Shown in pieces: positions 7,017 through 15,393 of a DNA stretch of 23,213 bases. The notes under the pieces were generated by a model. That model was given only the letters and a program-made list of their open reading frames with translations, ran no database searches and had not been told where the DNA came from. The position numbers were made by a program, and so were the translations under genes. The DNA comes from an uncultured Collinsella sp. (GTDB taxonomy: Bacteria; Actinomycetota; Coriobacteriia; Coriobacteriales; Coriobacteriaceae), in the NCBI GenBank assembly GCA_900554325.1, contig USHA01000027.1:1-23213 (forward strand), given 5' to 3'. Numbering within the stretch: position 1 is the stretch's first letter; each line of letters starts with the position of its first letter.

Positions 7017-7049
7017 GCGTTTTGGGCTGTTTGAGGGGTTAGTTCTATA

Positions 7050-7288
7050 CCCCGTGGACAAAAAATGCCAAATATGAGTACTGTTGCCAAGATAGTCACA
7101 TATATTTTAGGTTAATTTGGCTCTCTTACGATATTTATTATCGATAGAGAGCCTATTTTATTGGACCTATGGGGAAGTACATCATCTAATTTTTGAACAA
7201 ATGTAGACTTTCGACACCCATGCGTAGCAAAATTGCTGTTACTAAATTAGTGACAGTACTCATATTTGGCATTTTTTGACCACAGGGG
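7050..7288. mobile_element. MITE-like palindromic element
   Basis: Terminal inverted repeats occupy 7050-7084 and 7253-7288. A 26-bp core is identical in both arms (7059-7084 and 7253-7278; its heart is TGCCAAATATGAGTACTGT), and the outer CCCC(T)GTGG/CCACAGGGG differs by one indel and one mismatch. The interior is AT-rich (in a GC-rich setting), has no ORF, and holds one terminator-like hairpin. No clear target-site duplication is visible. It fills most of the 354-bp gap between folD and the dipeptidase gene. Confidence 0.7.
7119..7162 (+). terminator. Hairpin with T tract inside the palindromic element
   Basis: GGCTCTCT/AGAGAGCC (7119-7126 with 7146-7153), a 2x2 mismatch, then CGAT/ATCG around a 7-nt AT loop, followed by TATTTTATT. 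It probably terminates the folate operon, for which no other terminator is seen after 7016. Confidence 0.55.
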
Positions 7289-7370
7289 TTGCCAGCGCCG
7301 TGGTTTCGCCCTTTTTGCGTCGAAGCGATACACTGTTGCCGTTTGATTTCTTCGCTCAAGGAGGATGCGC

Positions 7371-8894
7371 ATGCCGTGCACAACGATTCTGGTCGGTAAA
7401 AACGCAAGCTACGACGGGTCGACCCTGGTCGCGCGTAACGAGGACTCGTCCAACGGGGTATTTGAGCCCAAGCGCATGCGCGTAGTGCATCCCGACGAGC
7501 AGCCGCGTGTCTACACGAGCGTTCTGAGCCACCTGACCGTTGAGCTGCCCGATAACCCCATGCGCTATACGAGCGTCCCCGATGTTGTCCCGGGCCACGG
7601 TATCTGGGCCGAGGCCGGTTTCAACGAGCTCAATGTTGGCATGTCCGCAACCGAGACGCTTACCACCAACGAGCGCGTCCGCGGCGCCGATCCGCTCGTG
7701 GACTACGTGCCCGCCAAGGGCAACGAGGGTGAGGACGGCTATGTGCCGGCGCAGCCCGGTGGCCTGGGCGAGGAGGACATGGTGACCCTGGTGCTGCCGT
7801 ATGCCAAGTCCGCCCGCGACGGCGTGCGTATCTTGGGCGACCTGCTCGAGCGCTACGGCACTTACGAGAACAACGGCATCGCCTTTAGCGACGTGGACGA
7901 GATCTGGTGGCTCGAGACCATCGGCGGTCACCACTGGATCGCCAAGCGCGTGCCTGACGACGCCTATGTGACCATGCCCAACCAGCTGGGCATCGACAGC
8001 TTTGACCTGGATGACGCCGAGGGCGCCCAGGCCGACCATATGTGCTCCGCCGACCTGCGCGTCTGGATGGCCGAGTGGCATCTGGACCTGACGCTGGGCG
8101 TCGAGAGCGACGGCCCGGCTGCCGTCTTTAACCCGCGCGAGGCCTTTGGCTCGCACAGCGACAGCGACCATGTCTACAACACGCCGCGCGCCTGGTACAT
8201 GCAGCGCTGCCTCAACCCCAGCGACGTGTGGGATGGCCCCGACGCCGACTACACGCCCGAGAGCGACGATATCCCCTGGAGCCGCGTGCCCGAGCGCAAG
8301 GTGACCATCGAGGACATCAAGTACGTGCTCTCGAGCCACTACCAGGGCACGGAGTACGACTGCTACGGCAGCAAGGGCACGCCCGCTACGCGTGGTGCCT
8401 ATCGCCCCATCGGCATCAACCGCAACAGCCAGCTTGCCGTGTTGCAGCTGCGCCCCTATGCGCAGCCGGCCTACCGCGCCGTGCAGTGGATGGCCTTTGG
8501 TTCCAACTCGTTTAACGCGCTGGTTCCGCTGTACGCCAACGTCGACTCTATGCCCGAGTACTATGCCGACACGCAGGCTCGCGTGACGTCCGAAAACTTC
8601 TACTGGGCCAACCGCCTGATCGGCGCGCTGGCTGACGTCCGCTTCCATGAGTGCGGCCGCGCGGTCGAGGATTATCAGGAGAAGATCGGTGGCATGGGCC
8701 ACAAGCAGATCCATGACGTCGACGCTGCCGTAGCCGCTCTGCCCGAGGCCGAGGTGCCTGCCGAGCTTGCACGCGCCAACGAGGCCTTTGCCGAGCGTGT
8801 TCGCGTGGAGACCGATGCTCTGCTGGGCAAGGTGCTTTACACCACGAGCTGCGCCATGAAGAACTCTTTCGCGATGAATGACAACGTGAGGTAG
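7371..8894 (+). CDS. C69-family dipeptidase
   Basis: A 507-residue N-terminal-nucleophile peptidase (PepD/dipeptidase A family) cleaving a broad range of dipeptides. The N-terminus MPCTTILVGKNASYDGSTL gives Cys3 as the predicted nucleophile, exposed after removal of the first two residues, followed by VARNEDSSNG, both typical of C69. Length is in the usual 460-530 range. No signal peptide, so cytosolic. Start at 7371 is set by AAGGAGG (7358-7364) 6 nt upstream and by placing the Cys at the N-terminus; an ATG at 7365 overlaps nothing useful and would move it. It is expressed alone, downstream of the palindromic element; the following gene has its own leader. Confidence 0.92.
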   Translation: MPCTTILVGKNASYDGSTLVARNEDSSNGVFEPKRMRVVHPDEQPRVYTSVLSHLTVELPDNPMRYTSVPDVVPGHGIWAEAGFNELNVGMSATETLTTNERVRGADPLVDYVPAKGNEGEDGYVPAQPGGLGEEDMVTLVLPYAKSARDGVRILGDLLERYGTYENNGIAFSDVDEIWWLETIGGHHWIAKRVPDDAYVTMPNQLGIDSFDLDDAEGAQADHMCSADLRVWMAEWHLDLTLGVESDGPAAVFNPREAFGSHSDSDHVYNTPRAWYMQRCLNPSDVWDGPDADYTPESDDIPWSRVPERKVTIEDIKYVLSSHYQGTEYDCYGSKGTPATRGAYRPIGINRNSQLAVLQLRPYAQPAYRAVQWMAFGSNSFNALVPLYANVDSMPEYYADTQARVTSENFYWANRLIGALADVRFHECGRAVEDYQEKIGGMGHKQIHDVDAAVAALPEAEVPAELARANEAFAERVRVETDALLGKVLYTTSCAMKNSFAMNDNVR

Positions 8895-8993
8895 GGATTT
8901 CCCGTCGATCGAATAGCGCTAAAACGCTTTGTCGCTTTCGCTCAATCTTGGGTACAAGAACGCCAATGCAGTTGTTTGTGATTGGAGATAACC

Positions 8994-9410
8994 ATGGTTA
9001 TGAAACTCGATCAGCTTGTTAACGGCGCCATTAACGTGGGCTTTGGCGCTGCCGCCGTTGCTGTCGAAGGCGGCAAGAAGGTCCTCGACGACCTTAACAC
9101 CAAGGGCGAGCAGGTCCGCAAGGACACCACCACCCCCGATATCGCCCGCAGTGTGTCCGACATGTTCGAGCAGGCCGGCGGTACCATCTCCGATCTGACC
9201 GAGCGCTTGGGCATGCAGGGCGAGACCGCGGCCCAGCGCGTGCTTGACGAGCTCATCCTTGCCCGGGTCCGCGTCATGACCGCCCCCGAGCGCACGGCCT
9301 TCCTGGCCCATGTGCGCGACATCGTCGATTCGGTCGAGGACAACGTGACCTCGGTGCCCGTCGAGTCCGTTGAGCCCGACGATGCGAAGGATACCGAAGA
9401 GGCCGAGTAG
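8994..9410 (+). CDS. Small helical protein paired with AarF-like gene, unknown function
   Basis: A 138-residue acidic protein, mostly amphipathic helix: an N-terminal Ala/Gly-rich helix (about residues 8-35, VNGAINVGFGAAAVAVEGG), a charged middle, and an Asp/Glu-rich C-terminal tail (about 118-138). The look is phasin-like, but no phasin motif can be claimed. ATG at 8994 follows GGAGA (8984-8988). The AarF/UbiB gene starts 8 nt after its stop, so the two are co-transcribed and probably act together, perhaps at the membrane; that link is inference from spacing only. Confidence 0.75.
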   Translation: MVMKLDQLVNGAINVGFGAAAVAVEGGKKVLDDLNTKGEQVRKDTTTPDIARSVSDMFEQAGGTISDLTERLGMQGETAAQRVLDELILARVRVMTAPERTAFLAHVRDIVDSVEDNVTSVPVESVEPDDAKDTEEAE

Positions 9411-9418
9411 CAGCGCAG

Positions 9419-11182
9419 ATGGCAGATTCCACCACCGATTACAACAATCTAGATCCTTTGGGTGACGAGGCGGCGGTTGTCGATGAGGTCGATGCCGCCG
9501 TCTCGGGCGCTCGCAAAAAGCCGCGCGCTGTCGATATGGTGCCCGAAGAGCCCGACGCGATGGCGCCGGACGAGGAATACCAGCTCACGCCGGCGGGTCG
9601 CCGCGAACGCATCGGGCAGATTGTTCGCTTGGTCAAAAAGTACCGTGTGTGGGATAACCTCACGCCGGTTCGCTTGCGCCGCTTGCTCGAGGAGCTCGGC
9701 CCCATGTTCGTCAAGATGGGGCAGATTCTGGCCAACCGGTCCGAGATTCTGCCGCAGCGCTTTTGCGATGAGCTGCGCCGTCTGCGCTCCGACGTGGAGC
9801 CGGTGCCGTACGAGGTAGTGCTCCGCTGCTTGGAAGAGGAATACGGCCTGCGCCTGGGGGAGATGTTCGATGCGATCGACCCCAATCCGCTTGGTAGCGC
9901 ATCGCTCGCGCAGGTGCACCGCGCTCGTCTGGTGACGGGCGAGGACGTGGCCGTTAAGGTGCAGCGCCCCGGTGCGCAGCAGGTTATGGCACAGGACATC
10001 GATATCATCCGCTCGGTGGTGCGTATCGTTTCCAAGTTCGTCAACACCGATCAATTCGTTGATCTGCACGGCGTAGTCGAGGAGTTGTGGACCTCGTTTC
10101 GCGAGGAGACCAACTTTTTGGCCGAGGCCAAAAACCTCAACGACTTCTACGAGTTCCATAAGAGCGTTCATGGCGTGACGTGCCCTAAATCCTATCTGGA
10201 CCTGTGCACCGAGCACGTGGTGGTTATGGACTACGTCGACGGCATTTCGATCGCCGATCCCGAACGCTTGGTGGCCGAGGGCTATGACTTGGAAAAGATC
10301 GGTGCCGCGATTGTCGAGGACTACTCTACGCAGGTGCTCGATGACGGTTTTTTCCATGCCGACCCGCATGCGGGAAACATCATTCTCAAGGACGGTATTG
10401 TCTACTTTATCGACTTGGGCATGGTCGGACGCATGTCGAGTCACGATCGCGGTATCGTCAAGGACATGATTTTCGCCGTGGCCGAGGGTGACGTGCCCAA
10501 GCTCAAGGATTCGCTCATGCGCTTCGCCGTGACGCGTGGCGATTCGGCCGAGCTCGATCATTCAGCGTTTTTGTCCGACCTTGACTTTATCGTGGCTGAC
10601 TTTGCGGGCCTTGACCTGAAGGATCTGGATATCGGCGAGTTTTTGACCTCGCTGTTAAACCTCGCGCGTAAGAATGACGTTGAGCTGCCGAGCGTGGTGA
10701 CAATGTTCGCGCGCGGCATGGTGACGCTCGAGGGTCTGCTGACCGAGTACATGCCCAACGTCAACATGATCCAGATCATTCAGGCTCATATCAAAAACGA
10801 GAAGAGCATCTATGCCCGCATGCGCGAGATGAGCCGCGACTTTGCCGCGAGCAGCTATCGCGCGGCAAAAGGCTCGCTCGAGGCGGCCGAGTATCTGGGC
10901 TTGGCTTCGCGTATGCTCACGCGCGGCCAGCTTAAGGTGAACACGCAGATCATGAGCAGCGATAAGGCGCTGCGACAGCTGGGCGGAATCATCGACCGCA
11001 TGTCGATGGCGATTGTGATCGCCGGTCTGTTTATCGGTTCGTCGGTGGTGTACTATGCACGCATCGAGCCGGTTGTGTTTGGTATCCCAGTCATCGGCTT
11101 TATGGGCTACGTGAGCGCGCTGGTGCTGGCGCTTATGCTGGGTCGCAATATCTGGCTCAACAGCCACGGCGGCAAGCACTAG
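9419..11182 (+). CDS. AarF/UbiB (ABC1) atypical kinase-like membrane protein
   Basis: A 587-residue member of the UbiB/ADCK/ABC1 protein-kinase-like family. Visible motifs: KMGQ (99-102) in the family-specific N-terminal extension, the modified P-loop PLGSASLAQVH (157-167; GSAS instead of the common AAAS), VAVKVQRPG (177-185), the catalytic loop FHADPHAGN (312-320) and IDLGMVG (331-337) in place of DFG. Two C-terminal membrane segments (about 528-547 and 555-577) anchor it. In respiring bacteria such proteins support quinone synthesis; no quinone gene is visible here, so the substrate is open. The N-terminal 50 residues are acidic and low in complexity. Starts 8 nt after the preceding stop with only a weak ribosome binding site, suggesting coupling. 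Confidence 0.9.
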   Translation: MADSTTDYNNLDPLGDEAAVVDEVDAAVSGARKKPRAVDMVPEEPDAMAPDEEYQLTPAGRRERIGQIVRLVKKYRVWDNLTPVRLRRLLEELGPMFVKMGQILANRSEILPQRFCDELRRLRSDVEPVPYEVVLRCLEEEYGLRLGEMFDAIDPNPLGSASLAQVHRARLVTGEDVAVKVQRPGAQQVMAQDIDIIRSVVRIVSKFVNTDQFVDLHGVVEELWTSFREETNFLAEAKNLNDFYEFHKSVHGVTCPKSYLDLCTEHVVVMDYVDGISIADPERLVAEGYDLEKIGAAIVEDYSTQVLDDGFFHADPHAGNIILKDGIVYFIDLGMVGRMSSHDRGIVKDMIFAVAEGDVPKLKDSLMRFAVTRGDSAELDHSAFLSDLDFIVADFAGLDLKDLDIGEFLTSLLNLARKNDVELPSVVTMFARGMVTLEGLLTEYMPNVNMIQIIQAHIKNEKSIYARMREMSRDFAASSYRAAKGSLEAAEYLGLASRMLTRGQLKVNTQIMSSDKALRQLGGIIDRMSMAIVIAGLFIGSSVVYYARIEPVVFGIPVIGFMGYVSALVLALMLGRNIWLNSHGGKH

Positions 11183-11233
11183 AGGCTGTGACCGTCACCA
11201 CATTCTCCTATCGCAAACAACAGCTTTTACCTT

Positions 11234-11261
11234 GGGCTTCGCCTGCGTGCGAGGCCCTTTT
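11234..11261 (+). terminator. Intrinsic terminator of the AarF-like operon
   Basis: A 9-bp stem (11234-11242 with 11249-11257, one wobble; GGGC...GCCC base), 6-nt loop, then TTTT. It lies 52 bp past the kinase-like gene and isolates it from the riboswitch unit. Confidence 0.75.
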
Positions 11262-11288
11262 GCGTGATAGCATATTGACGGTTTTAAT
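11260..11288 (+). promoter_or_regulatory. Promoter of the cobalamin-riboswitch unit
   Basis: TTGCGT (11260-11265), 17-bp spacer, TTTAAT (11283-11288, five of six consensus bases). Predicted transcription start near 11295 is a few bases before the first P1 base of the aptamer at 11298, which supports the assignment. A TTGACG at 11275 would start transcription inside the aptamer and is less likely. Confidence 0.5.
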
Positions 11289-11297
11289 CGATGGCCT

Positions 11298-11470
11298 AGA
11301 TGGTGGTGCGGAGACGCACGAATGCGCGGTTTTCCTGCGCGTTTGGGAGAATCGGGGTGCAAGTCCCCGGCTGTACCAGTAACCGTAATTCCTCTTGGCT
11401 CGGGATGTTCGCGTCGCAGATCGGACGGCGCGCCCGAGTCGTTAAGGTTAAGTCGGATCGCCTCCCATCT
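11298..11470 (+). promoter_or_regulatory. Cobalamin riboswitch aptamer
   Basis: The conserved core is directly readable: GGGAG then GGTGCAAGTCCCC (about 11346-11370), then GGCTGTACCAGTAACCGTAA, matching the GGGAA / GGTG-AA-TCC / GCTG-CCC-CAACTGTA core of the RF00174 class. The 3' element GTCGGATCGCCTCCCATC resembles the AGGAGACCTGCCATC box. P1 closes perfectly: AGATGG (11298-11303) with CCATCT (11465-11470). Length 173 nt is normal. No terminator with a T tract follows; instead a hairpin GCGGC-GTAT-GCCGC (11482-11495) precedes G-rich ribosome-binding sequences, so control is probably translational: CCTCC (11461-11465) in the aptamer could pair with GGAGG (11514-11518). Ligand binding is predicted to lower expression of the two surface proteins downstream. 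Confidence 0.9.
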
Positions 11471-11613
11471 TGCATGCGGCTGCGGCGTATGCCGCCGGTG
11501 TGCATAGGGCTCTGGAGGGAAGGGGGACCCCGATGGGGGAACTCGAGCGCAACATGCGCGATGACGTGGGGCAGCTTCAAGGCAACGCTCCAAGTACAGA
11601 CAGTAGGAGACAA

Positions 11614-14600
11614 ATGGATATGTTTGAGGACGAGTGCCAGCGTGCCTCGCTTCGTCGCCGTGGCGTAATCGCGCGCGGCGTGGCAAAGCGCTGCCTGGTG
11701 GCATTCCTGGCCTTCGCGATGGCCTTTGGCACCACGCCGGCTCAGCTGTGGGCCGAGGGTGCCGAGGGCATTACCGACGCTGTGGCTCAGGCTACGACGC
11801 CAGGCGAGGACGCAGCGCTTGTGGGCGGTACCGCTGAGCAGAGCGGCGCCGAGGTTTCGGATTCCGGGAGCGCGCCTGCAGCTAGTGCCGCCACTACAGA
11901 GGCAGCAACTGGCGACGAAGGCTCGGCGACGGGGGAGAGCCCTGCCACGAGCGAGCAGTCTTCGACGGCATCCGCTGGCCAAGCAGGATCTGCCGCCGCG
12001 GCTGCCGTCCAGACAGAGAACCCGACAGAAACTGGCGATGTCGTCAAGAAGCAAATCGAGGTCTCGTTCTCGATTATCGGCACCGATGCCGACGGCAAGG
12101 CTCAGACCTGGGTGGCGCCTACGCAGCTCAAGCTCGACGAGGGCGCGACGGCTGCGGATGCCTTCATTAAGCTGCAGGAGAAGACGGGCTTCAAGGCGAA
12201 GTACGATCCGAACACGGCATACGGTTTCTACCTCGAAAGCATCACCTCCCCGAGCGATGGCCGCACGCTTGCCTACGATCCGACGACTCATGCCTACTGG
12301 CAGCTGTTCGTCGACGGCGCGTCTTCCTCGGTTGGCGCGAGCAGCGTCAAACTCACCCAGGGGCAGAAGATTGAGTTTGCCTATACGGCTGGTAGCGCGT
12401 CCCCTGTCGTTAAGGACCAGCTTGCTGCGAATGTGACCGTCATTGGTCGCGATGCCCAGGGCAAGACTCAGACCTGGGTCGACAACGCGCAGTATGTGGT
12501 GACGTCCGGTTCGAGCGCGCTTGATCTTACGAAGGTCGCGCTTGAGGCGAATGATATTGACGCCGTTGCTGCGGGCTCCTTCATTCTGAGCCTTAAGTAC
12601 AACGGTGTTGAGCTGGGTACGCCCCAAGATTATTCGACCTATTGGCAGCTGTTTATCAACGGCAAGTCGAGTGACTATACGGCGGACAATGTCACCATCC
12701 ATGCTGGCGATACCGTCACGTGGTTCTACGGTGGCTGGGGAGACCAGTTGCCGTCCGATTCTGTCCATGCTTCCGTTCAGGTGCTTGGCAAGGACAAGGA
12801 CGGCAAGCAGCAGGTTTGGGCTTCGACGGGCCAGACGAGTCTCAAGGCGGGCTCTACTGCTAAGGACCTGTTGGAGCAGACTGGTCTTAAACTCAAAGCT
12901 ACAGAAGAGTCTTGGGGTTGGTACCTTAGGGGCATTACCTCGCCGCTTGACGGTAAGACCTATTGTGGCTCTGATGCTGCGACCAATAGCTATTGGCGCT
13001 TCTACGTAAAGGGCAAGTCCGACGCAAAGTACAAGTTCGCCGACGTTGGCGCTGGTGCCTACGAGCTCCATGAGGGTGACGCCGTCACCTTTATGTATGC
13101 TGGCGACAGCGATGCCCTCCCTGGTCAGGTGCTTGGATCCGCCGATATCATCGGCCCCGATGTCAACGGCAACAATACTCGCTGGGGCTCGGCAAGCAAT
13201 GTTTCCCTGCCCGAAGGCTCTACGGCTCAGGACCTTATTGAGACGGTGCTGAAGGCGAAGGGCATTGATTACAAGGCCTCCCAGAGTGGTGCATACTGGT
13301 CCATTACTTCGCCGTTCGAAGACAAGTCTTACGGCTATGATGGTGCGACCGGTAAATACTGGCATCTGTATATCAACGGAGAGTCCTCATCTCTCTGTGC
13401 CAACCAGGTCACGCTCAAGAGCGGCGACAAGGTTACATTTGCCTACACCACCGAAAAATCGCCCATGCCCGATTCCGACAAGATTGTCGTGGACCCGAGT
13501 GCGACGACTCCTAATTGGGATGCCGAGTGGGCCGGCTACGGCAACAGTGGCAACGGTTCGACCGTAACGGATGCCAAGACGCCTGCGCAGGCCGCCGGTC
13601 TTAAGTGGGCCTTCGATTGGAAGGCCGAGTCTGGCCAGCAGTATGCCAACTGCAGCGAGCCTGTCATCGCTAACGGCTTTGTGTACATCGCGACCGAGAA
13701 CGAGCTCATTAAGATCGATTCGTCCACGGGCAAAAAGGTTGCCTCTGCGCCGCTTGCCTCTAAGGTGAGCTATACCTCTCGCCCAATCTATACCAATGGC
13801 CTTATCATCGTTCCGCTCAACGGCGGTGCGGTCCAGGCGATTACTGCAGACAAGCTGATCTGCAAGTGGCTGTCGCCTGGTTTGACGGACTTGACGCAGA
13901 GCTCCTGCACCGTCGTTTCGGACGGCGAGTACGTCTATGTAGGCTCGGTCGATATTTCGTATGACGAGAATTACAACGCGACCTACGGCAACGGCTCCTT
14001 TATGCGCATTAAGATTGCCACGGGCGAAGTTTCTTGGCAGAACATTGACGCTTCCGAGGGCTATTACTGGACTGGTGCGGCTTTGACGGATAAGTATGCC
14101 ATCGTTCCTACGAGCGCGGGCACGCTTAAGTGCATTGATAAGACGACGGGCGATGTCGTTTCGACCATGAAGCTCGGCGCTCTCGCGAACGCCGACTGTG
14201 TCGCCGATCCGTCCAATGGTTCGACCTTCTATCAGATGACGCACGATGGAAAGCTCCATGTGATTTCGCTTTCGGCGAAGGGCGTACTGAGCGAGCAGAA
14301 GACGGTCGACCTGGGTCTTACTAATAACATGAGCGCACCGGCGGTGGCTGGCGAAAACTTGATTGTCGGCGGACAGACGGCTACTGGCTCTGCTCTGGCT
14401 CTCTATAATCTGAAGACCGGTAAGACCACGATGGTCACCGCTGCTGACGGTAAAGAACTGCCGGCCGGATTTAACGGTATTGCTGCTACTCCGCTGGTGA
14501 GTGTTCAGGGTGGCAAGACCTATGTGTACTTCACCGTTAACAGCGCGGATAGCAAGGATTACGTCAACTACTCTGCTGGTGGTGGCGTGTATCGCTATAC

Positions 14601-15384
14601 GCTCGGCGATGCAGAGGCGACGCAGATTTATGATGCGGCTGGCCATTACCAGCACTGCGACTCTCCGGTCATTGCCGATGCATCTGGCAACCTGTACTAC
14701 ATCAATGACTCGGGCACGCTGTTTAAACTTGGAGCTGTCGAGTCTTGGACGGTTGCCTTTAATTCCAACGGCGGGTCTGCTTGCGACACTAAGTTTGTTG
14801 CTACGGCCGACGGCAAGCTGGTCAAGCCGGCCGATCCGACGCGCGATGGCTACACTTTCGGCGGTTGGTATACCGATGAGACTTGCACGCAGGCGTATGA
14901 CTTCAGTACGCCGGTGACGGCCGACCTGACGCTGTATGCCAAGTGGACTAAGAATGCCGTTAACCCTGGCGGTAATGGCGGTTCAGGCTCCAATGGCGGC
15001 AATGGCGGCGTTGGTTCGAATGGCGGCGGCGGTTCTAGTACCGGTACTGGTTCCGGCACTGACGCTGGCACGGGTTCTGGCTCCGGCTCGAAGGGCGGCG
15101 CTATTGCCCCGGGCAAGAAGCCGGTGACCAAGACGACGGTGTCGACCAAGACCGAGACCAAGGACAACAAGTCCGACAAGAAGTCTGACAAGAAGGGCAA
15201 CAAGTCCGACAAGAAATCCGATTCCAAGTCCGATACGGGTGCTGCTTCCATGACCACTGCTAAGAAGTCCTCTAGTGCTTCCGAGCAGGAGACGGGCACC
15301 AACCCGCTCGCCATTGTTGGCGTTGCCGCCGGCGTCATCGGTCTCGCCATCGTCGGCGTGTTCGTGTTCACCAAACGTCGGTAG
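11614..15384 (+). CDS. Cobalamin-riboswitch-controlled surface protein: four DUF4430 domains, beta-propeller, InlB repeat
   Basis: A 1256-residue exported protein (numbering from 11614). A long signal peptide (RRRGVIARGVAKRCLVAFLAF ..., about 11-46, cited in part) is followed by an Ala/Thr/Ser-rich linker. Four tandem DUF4430 domains lie at about 148-259, 271-373, 384-497 and 508-613, each with the pattern TSP-D, YWxLFxxGxSS, and GDxVTFxY. This fold is related to the C-terminal beta domain of intrinsic factor/transcobalamin. A PQQ-type beta-propeller follows (about 662-1042; blades such as VYIATENELIKIDSSTGKK), then an InlB/Listeria-Bacteroides repeat (1045-1112), a Gly/Ser spacer, KSDKK repeats (about 1182-1207), a membrane segment (1231-1252) and TKRR. 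ATG 11614 follows AGGAGA; ATG 11533 (27 residues longer, GGAGGG upstream) is the alternative. Inferred role: corrinoid capture. Confidence 0.88.
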   Translation: MDMFEDECQRASLRRRGVIARGVAKRCLVAFLAFAMAFGTTPAQLWAEGAEGITDAVAQATTPGEDAALVGGTAEQSGAEVSDSGSAPAASAATTEAATGDEGSATGESPATSEQSSTASAGQAGSAAAAAVQTENPTETGDVVKKQIEVSFSIIGTDADGKAQTWVAPTQLKLDEGATAADAFIKLQEKTGFKAKYDPNTAYGFYLESITSPSDGRTLAYDPTTHAYWQLFVDGASSSVGASSVKLTQGQKIEFAYTAGSASPVVKDQLAANVTVIGRDAQGKTQTWVDNAQYVVTSGSSALDLTKVALEANDIDAVAAGSFILSLKYNGVELGTPQDYSTYWQLFINGKSSDYTADNVTIHAGDTVTWFYGGWGDQLPSDSVHASVQVLGKDKDGKQQVWASTGQTSLKAGSTAKDLLEQTGLKLKATEESWGWYLRGITSPLDGKTYCGSDAATNSYWRFYVKGKSDAKYKFADVGAGAYELHEGDAVTFMYAGDSDALPGQVLGSADIIGPDVNGNNTRWGSASNVSLPEGSTAQDLIETVLKAKGIDYKASQSGAYWSITSPFEDKSYGYDGATGKYWHLYINGESSSLCANQVTLKSGDKVTFAYTTEKSPMPDSDKIVVDPSATTPNWDAEWAGYGNSGNGSTVTDAKTPAQAAGLKWAFDWKAESGQQYANCSEPVIANGFVYIATENELIKIDSSTGKKVASAPLASKVSYTSRPIYTNGLIIVPLNGGAVQAITADKLICKWLSPGLTDLTQSSCTVVSDGEYVYVGSVDISYDENYNATYGNGSFMRIKIATGEVSWQNIDASEGYYWTGAALTDKYAIVPTSAGTLKCIDKTTGDVVSTMKLGALANADCVADPSNGSTFYQMTHDGKLHVISLSAKGVLSEQKTVDLGLTNNMSAPAVAGENLIVGGQTATGSALALYNLKTGKTTMVTAADGKELPAGFNGIAATPLVSVQGGKTYVYFTVNSADSKDYVNYSAGGGVYRYTLGDAEATQIYDAAGHYQHCDSPVIADASGNLYYINDSGTLFKLGAVESWTVAFNSNGGSACDTKFVATADGKLVKPADPTRDGYTFGGWYTDETCTQAYDFSTPVTADLTLYAKWTKNAVNPGGNGGSGSNGGNGGVGSNGGGGSSTGTGSGTDAGTGSGSGSKGGAIAPGKKPVTKTTVSTKTETKDNKSDKKSDKKGNKSDKKSDSKSDTGAASMTTAKKSSSASEQETGTNPLAIVGVAAGVIGLAIVGVFVFTKRR

Positions 15385-15393
15385 GTGAGGGCT

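Noticed and set aside
7356..8714. 452-codon minus-strand open frame
   Set aside because: Antisense shadow of the C69 dipeptidase gene, His/Val/Ala/Gly-rich as expected from codon bias.
9449..10561. 370-codon minus-strand open frame
   Set aside because: Antisense shadow of the AarF/UbiB gene, which has clear family motifs on the plus strand.
11470..11613. TTG start at 11470 for the DUF4430 surface protein
   Set aside because: The TTG overlaps the last base of riboswitch helix P1; better ribosome binding sites precede ATG 11533 and ATG 11614.
11296..13365. 689-codon minus-strand open frame
   Set aside because: Antisense shadow of the riboswitch and surface-protein gene in GC-rich DNA; low-complexity Arg-rich product and no start site.
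13387..14655. 422-codon minus-strand open frame
   Set aside because: Antisense to the DUF4430/propeller gene; no recognisable domain.
15160..15240. Short tandem repeats, considered as a CRISPR or minisatellite
   Set aside because: They encode in-frame KSDKK repeats of the surface protein spacer; no unique spacers are present.
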